A model generated the notes under the pieces. It searched no databases and was not told the origin of the DNA. It was given only the letters and a program-made list of their open reading frames with translations. This document shows, piece by piece, positions 35,013 to 43,313 of a DNA stretch of 64,000 nt (within the stretch, counting starts at the first letter, position 1; every line of letters begins with the position of its first letter). A program made the position numbers and the translations under genes. The stretch is from SHVO01 sp964576515 (GTDB taxonomy: Bacteria > Pseudomonadota > Alphaproteobacteria > Rhodospirillales > Rhodospirillaceae): NCBI GenBank assembly GCA_964576515.1, contig CAZNUW010000009.1:124001-188000 (forward strand). The letters are read 5' to 3'.

Positions 35013-36275
35013 TTAGTGATCGTGGCTAGCGCCGGACTTCTCGATGTCCGCTTTGATGAGAAAACTGTTTTTGACCACATAGTCGGCGCCGGCCTTCAGG
35101 CCGCCAAGGATTTCCGTGTGCACACCGTCCGTTTCACCGAGCGTGAGCGGATAGGCCTCATAGGTATCGCCAACCTTCATGTACACGACCTGTGAATCGT
35201 TGAACGTCTGGAGCGCCGAATTTCTGACCGCAAGCGGCACCTCACGCGCGCTCACGGCGACTTGCGCCGTGACCGACGTGCCGGGCCGCCAGACACCGTC
35301 CGCATTCTCGAGAATGATGCGCGCCGTGATGGTTTGGGTCAGCGGATCGGCGACCGGCGAAAGCACCGCGATGACGCCGTCCTGATAGGTGTCGCCTTCC
35401 AACGCGCGCACCCGCGCGGCTTGGCCTTCGGCGACAACCGGGATTTGCCGGGGAAAGACATTGAATTCGGCGATGACCGCGCTGGTATCCGCAATCTCGA
35501 ACAAAGGTTCCTCACCCGTGACCTCACCCGCCGTCGCCGTACGTTGAATAATGCGCCCGGCGATGGGCGAGCGGATCTGATATGGCTGAAGGCTCTCGTT
35601 GCTCTCGATCACCGCCAGCACATCACCGACCTGCACCGCGTCGCCGATGGTCTTCCTGACCTCGCGGATCAAGCCGGCGAAGCGCGGATGCACATGCGCC
35701 GAGCGGCCGGGATCGAGCGTAACGCGGCCCATGAGCGTCACACGGTTGACGATGGTCGCCGGTCCCGCGGCGATGGTTTCGACACCCGCCCCGGTCGCGG
35801 TTGCGGCCGCGATAACAGTGCGACCCTCGTAATTTTGATAGGACCACTTGTAAGATTTGTTGCGGTACGCGGCGGTGACGGCCACATCGAAGGAATGCGG
35901 CTCTTCGACAATACCGAGCCCCTTCAGGGCCTCGCCAGCCGCCACGAAGCGAAAGACGTTCACCTCGCCGTCAAGACGCGTCAACGTAACGTTCAATTGA
36001 ACCTGTTCCGGCGCAACCGCATCGCCCTTGTCGGACGCATAGACATACAATTCGGGAGAAGCGCCGTTTTCAACCACGACGACCTCAAGCGCGAAATCAC
36101 CGTCACGCAACACGCGCCCACCGTGCGGCCCACGTTCCGACGCATCAACCTCGCCTTCCTCATGAACATGCGAGACGTCATGAGACTCAACCAACAGAAG
36201 GGCGCCGCCGATAAGGGCGGTGGCGAGCGCAATCGCGCCGACGACAAAAACGTCGCTCATAGATCTGATTTTCAT
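35013..36275 (-). CDS. czcB: Efflux RND periplasmic adaptor, CzcB-type
   Basis: Membrane-fusion protein linking pump and outer-membrane channel. An N-terminal membrane anchor (about 9-28) is followed by a His/Glu-rich segment (HDVSHVHEEGEVD, GPHGG) that may bind metal, then adaptor domains with a lipoyl-like half (GRVTLDPGRSAHVHPRFAGLI, IRSPIAGRIIQRTATAGEV) and a C-terminal beta-barrel. Length 420 aa. The start overlaps the czcC stop in ATGA, showing tight coupling. Confidence 0.94.
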   Translation of the reverse strand: MKIRSMSDVFVVGAIALATALIGGALLLVESHDVSHVHEEGEVDASERGPHGGRVLRDGDFALEVVVVENGASPELYVYASDKGDAVAPEQVQLNVTLTRLDGEVNVFRFVAAGEALKGLGIVEEPHSFDVAVTAAYRNKSYKWSYQNYEGRTVIAAATATGAGVETIAAGPATIVNRVTLMGRVTLDPGRSAHVHPRFAGLIREVRKTIGDAVQVGDVLAVIESNESLQPYQIRSPIAGRIIQRTATAGEVTGEEPLFEIADTSAVIAEFNVFPRQIPVVAEGQAARVRALEGDTYQDGVIAVLSPVADPLTQTITARIILENADGVWRPGTSVTAQVAVSAREVPLAVRNSALQTFNDSQVVYMKVGDTYEAYPLTLGETDGVHTEILGGLKAGADYVVKNSFLIKADIEKSGASHDH

Positions 36276-37540
36276 TGGATTTCTCCTGGCGTCGCGAGCG
36301 GAAACGGCGTGCCGGTGAGGCGTTCGATTTCAGCAATAGCTTGGTGATAAGTTTCGGCGGCATCGACAGCCGCCTCCTCGATTTCGTGTAACTGATCCTG
36401 CGCCATCGAGACATCGAACAGCGAGAACCTGCCGCTGCGGAAACCATCTTCGGCGCGGGTGCGGGTTTGCTCGGCGACGGGAAGAATGCTCTCGCGCAAA
36501 CTCAGCATCGCCGCGCGCGATTGCTCCGCTTGCTGATAAAGACCGTAAAGCGTGGCAAGAGAATCGCGACGCGCCGCGGACTCGTCGGCGCCCGCTTGCG
36601 CGGCGCGCGCCTCGGCCTCGCGTTCAGCCGCAGCATTCCGACTCCTGGCGCCAAGCGGCATCGAGAACCCGAACACCATCGCCTGATCGTTGAGGGATTC
36701 GATACGTCGAACACCGGCGCTCACCGTAACGTCGGGTGCGCGGCCCGCACGCGCGGCCCGCGCCTGGGCTTCGGCCGCCAACCGTTCCGCGGCAAACCGC
36801 GCGGTGTAAGGATTGGCATCCAGTTTCGCCGTAAACGCCGCAAACGGCGGTAACGGCACAAGCGCATAGAGATCGCCGCCCGCTTCGCCGGCACCGTCAG
36901 GCGGCGCACCCCATGTGGCCGCCAGGACTCCCCACGACTGGCGCAGATCGGCTTGGGCCTTCGCGAGCGCAATTTCGCGTTCACGCAGGTGAACGAGCGC
37001 ATTGCCCTCCTCAAGGGGTGACCCCAAGCCTGCGTTCACACGACGGCCGACGGCCTCCAAGACCTGTCGCGCGCGAGCGACATGCTCCTCGGCGATCTGC
37101 GCTTTCTCCTGGAAAGCGAGATTGGCGATGAAGCGCCGCGTGACCGTTGAGAGGATGTCGAGGCTTTGGATATCGCGTTGGACGGATGCGACGGTGAGCG
37201 CACGCTCAGCCGCCGCGACGCGCAACGCGCGTTTGTCGCCAAGTTCCAGCACCGTACTGAGGCGCAGCGTGGCCTCGAGATTCGCGACCGCGCCGATATC
37301 GCGTGTTCCGAGCACATTCTCGACGTCCGCGCCGATCTCGATGGGCGGCCGAAGACCCGCATGATCGCGCCGCGCTTGCGCCGCCGCCACGGCGTATCCT
37401 TGGGCCGTCAGCGCGGGGTTGGAACGCAACGCCGCGGTGATCGCGTCCTTGAGAGTGAAAGCGTCGGCCGCATGGGCCGCCGCGGTGAAAGCAAATAAGC
37501 TCGATGCCGCGAGCAGGCATCGCAGGAAATACAGGCGCAT
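36272..37540 (-). CDS. czcC: Outer-membrane channel of metal efflux system, CzcC-type
   Basis: TolC-family protein of 422 aa with a signal peptide (AAAHAAD, about residue 24) and two OEP repeats rich in Ala, Arg and Glu helices (SNPALTAQGYAVAAAQARRD, GLGSPLEEGNALVHLRE, AGRAPDVTVSAGVRR). The ATG at 37540 begins the signal peptide; the open frame upstream to 37609 is not credible. It is third in the operon after the DUF3703 and His-rich genes. Confidence 0.93.
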   Translation of the reverse strand: MRLYFLRCLLAASSLFAFTAAAHAADAFTLKDAITAALRSNPALTAQGYAVAAAQARRDHAGLRPPIEIGADVENVLGTRDIGAVANLEATLRLSTVLELGDKRALRVAAAERALTVASVQRDIQSLDILSTVTRRFIANLAFQEKAQIAEEHVARARQVLEAVGRRVNAGLGSPLEEGNALVHLREREIALAKAQADLRQSWGVLAATWGAPPDGAGEAGGDLYALVPLPPFAAFTAKLDANPYTARFAAERLAAEAQARAARAGRAPDVTVSAGVRRIESLNDQAMVFGFSMPLGARSRNAAAEREAEARAAQAGADESAARRDSLATLYGLYQQAEQSRAAMLSLRESILPVAEQTRTRAEDGFRSGRFSLFDVSMAQDQLHEIEEAAVDAAETYHQAIAEIERLTGTPFPLATPGEIQ

Positions 37541-37633
37541 GATAACTCCGCCGCCATAGGGAGAAGAACGCGATCGCTGATCGCCGCTCCACGAAGGACG
37601 GCGATGCAAATCGACGAAAAGTTCGGCGAGGCG

Positions 37634-37996
37634 TTAAGCGGCCTGCGGCGGCCGAAGCGGCGGATGCGGAACGCGGTGACGCGGGAACGTCACCGGCTGA
37701 TACACACGATCGCGTATAAGCGTGGGGGAATGGACTCCCACCGACGGTGAGGCGACGTAGATCGACAGATGGATATGGTGCGCATGGCACTGGCTCGATT
37801 CCGCGCAATCGCCGTCGGCATCCTGAGCGGTCGCGTGGCCTTCGTCATGAGCAGAGGCAACCTCGGCCTCACTGCCGTGCCAGATGCGATCCATGGTGGC
37901 ATGGGTATCGCCCGATCCGATAGCGCCCGCGACCGTGCTGACCACAGGAGAGAGCACGACACACAGCGCAATGCAGATTGCGATCACGGAACGCAT
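37634..37996 (-). CDS. Small exported His/Cys-containing protein in metal operon
   Basis: A 120-residue protein with a signal sequence (MRSVIAICIALCVVLSPVVS) and a His/Asp/Cys-rich centre (DEGHATAQ, DCAESSQCHAHHIH), ending in PRHRVPHPPLRPPQAA. Composition and place resemble CzcI-like or DUF2946-like periplasmic metal proteins. The role (metal sensing or buffering) is inferred. The frame is open to 38071, but the ATG at 37996 starts the signal peptide and avoids overlap with the DUF3703 gene. Confidence 0.7.
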   Translation of the reverse strand: MRSVIAICIALCVVLSPVVSTVAGAIGSGDTHATMDRIWHGSEAEVASAHDEGHATAQDADGDCAESSQCHAHHIHLSIYVASPSVGVHSPTLIRDRVYQPVTFPRHRVPHPPLRPPQAA

Positions 37997-38043
37997 GGCG
38001 CGCAATATAACCGCACGCGCCGTCAGGTCAAAGCCCATGCACG

Positions 38044-38412
38044 TCAATGTGATCGCGTAACATCGCCGCACAGGGCCGCGAGATCCGGCGGAACCGGCAT
38101 CGGCTTTTCCGGCGAGACGTTCGCGCCGCCCGTGTTGCCTTCAGGCACGCGGCCGACAATCGTGAGAAGTCCGCCGGCGCCGAGCCGAACGATCTGGCCG
38201 AAAATCTCGCGGACGTCTTTGCGCGCGAGGCCGATGCGCAGCATCATCCAATGCGCGGCCGAGTGCGGGCCCGGCCATGGCTGGCCCAGGACGTGCGCGC
38301 GCTCGGCGTGACGAAAGGCGGCGTCCAAATCCCGCGCGGCGAACAACGCCCGCGCGTGTGCGAGTTCCGTGGCGAAGGCCTCACGCCGCTCTTTCGACTT
38401 GGCCAGTCCCAT
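38044..38412 (-). CDS. DUF3703 family protein
   Basis: A 122-residue soluble, mostly helical protein with HARALFAARDLDAAFRHAERAHVLGQP and HWMMLRIGLARKDVREIFGQ, matching DUF3703, a family often found with czc-type efflux genes. It is the first gene of the metal operon. Its start is 236 bases from rpmE, transcribed the other way; this spacer holds an AT-rich stretch (near 38503-38521) where a promoter for either gene could lie. No metal regulator gene is visible. Confidence 0.8.
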   Translation of the reverse strand: MGLAKSKERREAFATELAHARALFAARDLDAAFRHAERAHVLGQPWPGPHSAAHWMMLRIGLARKDVREIFGQIVRLGAGGLLTIVGRVPEGNTGGANVSPEKPMPVPPDLAALCGDVTRSH

Positions 38413-38648
38413 GCGTCCCTTCTCAAAACGAAGTTGGGGCCTCGAATGCGTCGACGATAGCCCGATTTCGCCGGAAACGGAGGCGTCAAACCGAAAATCG
38501 AATGACTTATTATATACTTAGCGCACGCCACCTTCAGGGCGGCCAAGGAACAATGCCGCTTTCCAGGCCTTGCGGGCCGGGGACGAACGCTATATACAGC
38601 CGCCTTTCCGGCCATATTGGCGATGAATTTGGGTTTCAGAGGCTTCCG

Positions 38649-38873
38649 ATGAAGAAGGACATTCACCCCGACTACCACGAGATCAAGGTCGTCATGACCG
38701 ATGGTAGCGAATACATGACCCGTAGCACCTACGGCAAAGCGGGCGATACCCTGCGTCTGGAAATCGACCCGAAGACCCACCCGGCCTGGACGGGCGTTCA
38801 TCGCCTCCTGGACTCGGGCGGCCAGCTCGCCAAGTTCAACAAGCGTTTCAAAAGCTTCGGCGCCAAGAAGTAA
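38649..38873 (+). CDS. rpmE: 50S ribosomal protein L31, zinc-free type
   Basis: Ribosomal large-subunit protein L31, 74 aa (KKDIHPDYHEIKVVMTDGSEY, THPAWTGVHRLLDSGGQLAKFNKRF). The CxxC zinc-binding pair of the C+ form is absent and there is no Cys at all, so it is the C- form. It is monocistronic, ending at a strong terminator. Its location next to a Zn/Co-type efflux operon is a curious coincidence. Confidence 0.96.
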   Translation: MKKDIHPDYHEIKVVMTDGSEYMTRSTYGKAGDTLRLEIDPKTHPAWTGVHRLLDSGGQLAKFNKRFKSFGAKK

Positions 38874-38921
38874 TCAGGCGCGGCGCTCGCGCCCGGAATG
38901 GGTGCGAGTCCATACCAAGTC

Positions 38922-38957
38922 AAAAAGCCGTACCGGTCCGTCCGGTACGGCTTTTTT
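38922..38957 (+). terminator. Rho-independent terminator after rpmE
   Basis: A near-perfect stem (AAGCCGTACCGG / CCGGTACGGCTT, loop TCCGT) followed by a T run, 49 bases after the rpmE stop. The A run on the left side makes it work in both directions. Confidence 0.9.
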
Positions 38958-38999
38958 GTGCCTGCGTCGGTTACGTCCACATTGATTCGGGCGATGTTG

Positions 39000-39065
39000 A
39001 AAATCTCTTTTCATTTGAGCCGGTTCTGATCGGAAAACCGCTCACACTTTTCCGGAACCGGCTCT
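39000..39065. repeat. Dispersed palindromic repeat, family 2, copy 1
   Basis: Core at 39017-39065: GAGCCGGTTC, then CGGAAAA...TTTTCCGG, then GAACCGGCTC, a nested inverted repeat. The sequence is almost identical to 58322-58370 (one base differs in the core), and the T-rich flank to the left also matches. It resembles the GGAAAAGTG...CGGTTTTCC intergenic elements frequent in Alphaproteobacteria. Confidence 0.85.
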
Positions 39066-39174
39066 AAGCTGTTGCGGTTGAACGGTCTCCCGCAACCTTT
39101 ACGTATCGCGGGCGTTTCTTGGGCGGCGGGGAGGAAGATCGGGGGATCGGTCACGCCAGCTAGCGGAAGTACGC

Positions 39175-41145
39175 ATGTTATCTATCACCCAGTTTGAGGT
39201 GTACGTGCTCGACAACGGGCGCTGGACCATCCACGCCCGCTACGGCAGCGAAGAGCGCAAGGCGGCGGTTATCGACGCCCGCAATACGGAATTCACCACC
39301 GGTCTGCCCACCAAGGTCGTCGCGGAGACCTACTTCCCGGAAATCGACGAAGCCGAACTGGTCACCGCCTACATCAGCCCGAAGGCGCGCGAGCTGCGCG
39401 AGGCCGCGAAGAGCGTAAAGCGCAGCGGTCGCGCCGCCATGGCCTCGCGGCATGCCCCCGCCGCCGGGACCGGGAAAGGACGCCGCGCGGACGGCCGCGC
39501 CCGGATCAACATGCGCCAGTACATCATGCAAGGGATCGTGGCGGCAGCCGTCAGCCTTGTGGCGGCGACGCTTTCGACGGCGGTCTTTTCATGGGGCCTG
39601 AAGCGCGCGATGGATGCCGGCCTCGCCCTCAGCGCGTCGCTGTCGACGAACATCCTGACCTACGCCTACGCGCTGTTCTTCTTGTTCTTCTTCATGTCGC
39701 TGTTCCGCTCGCGGCTGCCGCTGCACCGCGTGCTGTCCTATCTATGGGCGAAACCCGCTTCCGCGCCGGAAAAAACGGAGGAAACGACAAAAGCCATCGC
39801 CGCCGCGATCGCACCGCGCCTGCGCCCAAAACAGTCGGCCGCCGCCATCGAAGCGGAAGCCGTGCGTGCGCGCGAGGAACTGAAGATGATGCGCGGCGAC
39901 CCGCCGCCGGAACCGGAAGTGGTCGAGGCGTATCTTCCGCCGCCGGTCGTCGCGGCCGCGCCTGAGCCTCCGCCCGAGGTCTGGAGCGACAAGAAGAAAG
40001 ACAAGAAGAAAGAAAAGAAAGAACGCGAAGCCGCGGAAAAAGCGGCGCGCGAGGCCGCCGAACGCGCCGCGCGCGCGAAGGCCGACCGCGAGGCGCAGGA
40101 AGCCGCCGCGGCCGCGGCGCCCGAACCGATGCCGCTGGAGCGCGCCGTCATACGGCGCTTCATCGCCGAGGTCGTACAACCCGCAACCGCGGGCACGGTT
40201 CCGGACGATCCCGTCACCCGGCGCGGCGTCGCGCTGGTGGTGACAGGCGCGGTGGCGGCCCTCGCGGAAACGGCGCGCACCTCGGATGCCGGCCGCGTGC
40301 AGCTCATCGAAGACGCCTTGAAGCTTTTCGGGATGAGCCCGGCCAGTATCGCGATGTTCCAGCATCAGCGCGACGAACTGGTCGCCGTGCCGGCCAATGC
40401 GTCGCTTGTGGCCGTCGGACGCTCCGCCCTGACAAAACACCTGGAAGGCGCGGATGTGGCGCGCATCCTGGCGGTCGCCCTGGCGGGATGGCGCACGCCT
40501 CACGGCCAGCCCACGGGCCCGGCGCCGGCGGACGAGGCTGCGACGACGCAGGTCCCGGCGGCGAAGCCGGCCGACCTCAACGACATCTATGTCCTGACCG
40601 AGCTGCGCATGGGCGCCGCCTTCGCGCTCACGCCGGAGGGGCTCCCCGACAACGCGGCGGAAGCCGAACGCGACGCCGCGATGGGCTTACACAACAGCGT
40701 TGTGCGCAGCGTCATCGGTACGCACGCCGGGCACGAAGTGAAACACACCGGCACGGGAATCTTCGCGCAGTTCAAAGCCGCCGCCACCGCCATCGACGCG
40801 GCCGTCGAGATCCAGCGGCGCTTCACGGCAACCTACGGCGCGAAACTCGCCGTTGCGGTGATCGCCAACGCCAATCCGGACGATGATCCCCTACTGACGC
40901 CGACGGTCGTTCGTCAGGCGCAGACCGTGGCCGCACGGGCCCTCGACGGCGAAATCCTGGCCGAACGGCGCGTTCAGCAAGCCGCGGGGCTCGCGGAGAA
41001 GAGCGCCCCCTTCGACGACGAGGACGAGGACGCCCTTGTAAGGATTTCGGCCGAACCGGAAAACCACGAACCGGCCCTTTACCAGCACAATCCGGCCGGA
41101 GACATCGGCACGACCGCGGCGCCGCAGGTGGTTAACGCCAGATAA
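39175..41145 (+). CDS. Membrane protein with degenerate class III cyclase domain
   Basis: 656 aa. Order: N-terminal domain of about 60 residues (FEVYVLDNGRW, TKVVAETYF), two membrane helices (about 118-142 and 160-180), a Lys/Glu/Ala-rich coiled coil (about 260-315), a middle helical domain (about 320-440) and a C-terminal cyclase homology domain (about 468-620). By alignment with the next gene, the metal-binding Asp of FTDIVGST is Glu476 (LTELRMGA) and the Asp of TGDG is Thr527 (HTGTGIF), so it should not be catalytic. It probably regulates or pairs with the active paralogue that follows. GGAAG lies six bases before the ATG. Confidence 0.85.
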   Translation: MLSITQFEVYVLDNGRWTIHARYGSEERKAAVIDARNTEFTTGLPTKVVAETYFPEIDEAELVTAYISPKARELREAAKSVKRSGRAAMASRHAPAAGTGKGRRADGRARINMRQYIMQGIVAAAVSLVAATLSTAVFSWGLKRAMDAGLALSASLSTNILTYAYALFFLFFFMSLFRSRLPLHRVLSYLWAKPASAPEKTEETTKAIAAAIAPRLRPKQSAAAIEAEAVRAREELKMMRGDPPPEPEVVEAYLPPPVVAAAPEPPPEVWSDKKKDKKKEKKEREAAEKAAREAAERAARAKADREAQEAAAAAAPEPMPLERAVIRRFIAEVVQPATAGTVPDDPVTRRGVALVVTGAVAALAETARTSDAGRVQLIEDALKLFGMSPASIAMFQHQRDELVAVPANASLVAVGRSALTKHLEGADVARILAVALAGWRTPHGQPTGPAPADEAATTQVPAAKPADLNDIYVLTELRMGAAFALTPEGLPDNAAEAERDAAMGLHNSVVRSVIGTHAGHEVKHTGTGIFAQFKAAATAIDAAVEIQRRFTATYGAKLAVAVIANANPDDDPLLTPTVVRQAQTVAARALDGEILAERRVQQAAGLAEKSAPFDDEDEDALVRISAEPENHEPALYQHNPAGDIGTTAAPQVVNAR

Positions 41146-41308
41146 ACGAGCGTTTGGGGGCGGGACGACTTAATCCCTCCTTAGGGTATTTTTTGCATTG
41201 TACGGTTGCCGAATTTCACGTTGCGGCCAACCGGCAATAGTTTGTAGGACGGCACCAAGTCAGGGGAGACAACGTCCGCGCTTGCCTTTGCGCGGCTGGG
41301 TTTAGTCA

Positions 41309-43273
41309 ATGTCGCGCGACACCTTCGAGGTTTACTACAACCAGAACGGTCGCTGGCAGCTTCATGCAAGTTTTGAGGCTGGCCAGCGCGACCTCGCCAT
41401 CGAGGAAGCCAAGACCGTCGAGACCAAGGAAGGCTACGCCACCCGCGTGGTGCGCGAGACCTATCTCGCCGACAGCAACACTACCGAAAGCGCCATCACC
41501 TGGCAGAGCCAGAAGGCAAAAGCGATCAACGATTCCGACAATATGTTCGGAACCGCGCCGCCGCCGCCCGCGAAGGGCGCGCAAAAGCCGGGGCAGAAAC
41601 GTCAGCCCCCGCCGCGTCAGGCGCAGCCGCGCCAGGCACCGCCGCCGCCGGAACCCAAACAAAAAGCCGCGCAGCAGAAGAGCGCGGCTTTCCAGCCCGC
41701 ACCGGTCCGGCCGCCGGGAAAGAAAAGGAAGAAGAAAAAGAAGGAACGCGGTGTCATCACGCGCCTTCTGATCGTGATCGCGTCGAGCGCCGCCATTGCG
41801 GTGGGCAGCGCCGCGGGCGTCGTCGGCGTCCTCTACGTGTTGATCCGCTTCGGCCTCCTGGCGCAGGGCGACTATGTCGCGATTGTCGCCGGCACGCTGG
41901 TGCTGGCTTTCTTCCTGTCGGTCTTCGTCAACCTTCAAAAGCACTTCGGGTTCCTCTCGCTGCTGAAGAGTCAACCCAGCGCGCCCAAGCGTGCCGGGCC
42001 CGAAGCGATGATGGCGGCCACGGCGAAGAAAAAGAAAGCAGCGGCGCAAGACATCGAGTTCGACCAAGTCTCCATCGAAGACCTGCGCGAGAAAGTCATG
42101 CAGGAGGATGCGCTGGCCGAAGGCAGCGCGTCGGAAGACGCCGCGTTGGACGAGGAAGACGCACCGCCGTCGCTCGACGCCGACATGGGGACCGAGGTGA
42201 GTCCGCGGGTCCACCAGGCGCAAGCGCCGGAACCGGCGGCTCCGCCGCCGCAGGTACAGGTCCCCGCCGCCCCGCCGCCCGAGGTCAAACGCGAGGCGCA
42301 AGCCGCGCCGCCGCCGCCACAACCGAAACCCGCCGCGCCGCCACCGCCTTCGGGCGAGGCCGAAGCGCGCGCGACCTTCACACGCTTCGTCGGTGACACG
42401 ATGCGAAATACGCCCAGTGACATCAACGCCTTTACCCGCTTCGGCCTCAACCTCTATGTCGCGGGCGCGGGGTCTGTGATCGGCCAGACGAAACGACTGC
42501 CGCGCGATGCGCAGCTCGGCGTCGTCAAACAAGGTCTGCAAGCGAGCGGTATGCCCGGCGACCGCGCGGAATCCTTCTGCGTCGAATTGCCCAGTCATGG
42601 GAAGAATCCAAAGTACGCCGGCATGATCCAGGCGGGCGTAAAAGCCATGCAGGCCTATCTCGGCGGCAACGGCGGCGTCACGGGCCAAATTTCCAACCTG
42701 CTGCAGGAATGGAACCTGCCCGAGAAGCGCGCGGCGATCCCGTCGATCATCACCTTCGTCTTTACCGATATCGTCGGGTCCACCGCCATGACCCAGCGCC
42801 TCGGCAACGCCGGCGCGCAGAAGGCGGTGCGCGCGCACAACACCGCCGTGCGCGGCGCGATCCAGGCTTACAAAGGCCGTGAAGTGAAACACACCGGCGA
42901 CGGCATCATGGCCACCTTCCCCGACTCTCCGTCGGCGGTCGCGGCGTGCATCAAGATCCAACGCGAGATCGCCGCGCACAACGGCGCCAACCCGAACATC
43001 GACGTTCATTTGCGCATCGGTATTAACGCAGGCGAAGCGGTCGAAGAAGAAAACGATTTCTTCGGTGCGGCGGTGCAGATGACCGCGCGCATTTGCGACA
43101 AGGCCGCGAAGGACAACATCTGGGTGTCGCAAGCCGTCGTCGACGGCTGCAAAGGCCAGAGGTTCGGCTTCATCCCGCGCGGCGCGTTCGAGATGAAGGG
43201 CATCCAGGGTCCGAAACGCTTGTTCGAAGTGGGCTGGAGCGACGTCCACAAGAACGAACTCGCCGACTTATAG
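41309..43273 (+). CDS. Membrane-anchored class III adenylate cyclase-like protein
   Basis: 654 aa with the same plan as its upstream neighbour: N-terminal FEVYYNQNGRW...TRVVRETYL domain, Pro/Lys-rich linker, two membrane helices (about 150-182 and 190-210), acidic and proline-rich linker, helical middle domain (about 350-450), and C-terminal class III cyclase domain. Both metal Asp are present (Asp487 in FVFTDIVGSTAMT, Asp531 in EVKHTGDGIMATF), with LRIGINAGEAV; the usual VNxAxR reads VQMTAR. It should make cAMP, though cGMP cannot be excluded. The two genes are 163 bases apart and probably act together. Confidence 0.9.
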   Translation: MSRDTFEVYYNQNGRWQLHASFEAGQRDLAIEEAKTVETKEGYATRVVRETYLADSNTTESAITWQSQKAKAINDSDNMFGTAPPPPAKGAQKPGQKRQPPPRQAQPRQAPPPPEPKQKAAQQKSAAFQPAPVRPPGKKRKKKKKERGVITRLLIVIASSAAIAVGSAAGVVGVLYVLIRFGLLAQGDYVAIVAGTLVLAFFLSVFVNLQKHFGFLSLLKSQPSAPKRAGPEAMMAATAKKKKAAAQDIEFDQVSIEDLREKVMQEDALAEGSASEDAALDEEDAPPSLDADMGTEVSPRVHQAQAPEPAAPPPQVQVPAAPPPEVKREAQAAPPPPQPKPAAPPPPSGEAEARATFTRFVGDTMRNTPSDINAFTRFGLNLYVAGAGSVIGQTKRLPRDAQLGVVKQGLQASGMPGDRAESFCVELPSHGKNPKYAGMIQAGVKAMQAYLGGNGGVTGQISNLLQEWNLPEKRAAIPSIITFVFTDIVGSTAMTQRLGNAGAQKAVRAHNTAVRGAIQAYKGREVKHTGDGIMATFPDSPSAVAACIKIQREIAAHNGANPNIDVHLRIGINAGEAVEEENDFFGAAVQMTARICDKAAKDNIWVSQAVVDGCKGQRFGFIPRGAFEMKGIQGPKRLFEVGWSDVHKNELADL

Positions 43274-43313
43274 CCCCGGCGGCGTTACAAGCCGCCGGGC
43301 TTCGACAGTCATC

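Noticed and set aside
41306..43249. 647-codon ORF antisense to the adenylate cyclase
   Set aside because: A mirror of the cyclase gene in high-GC sequence; no motif and no start context.
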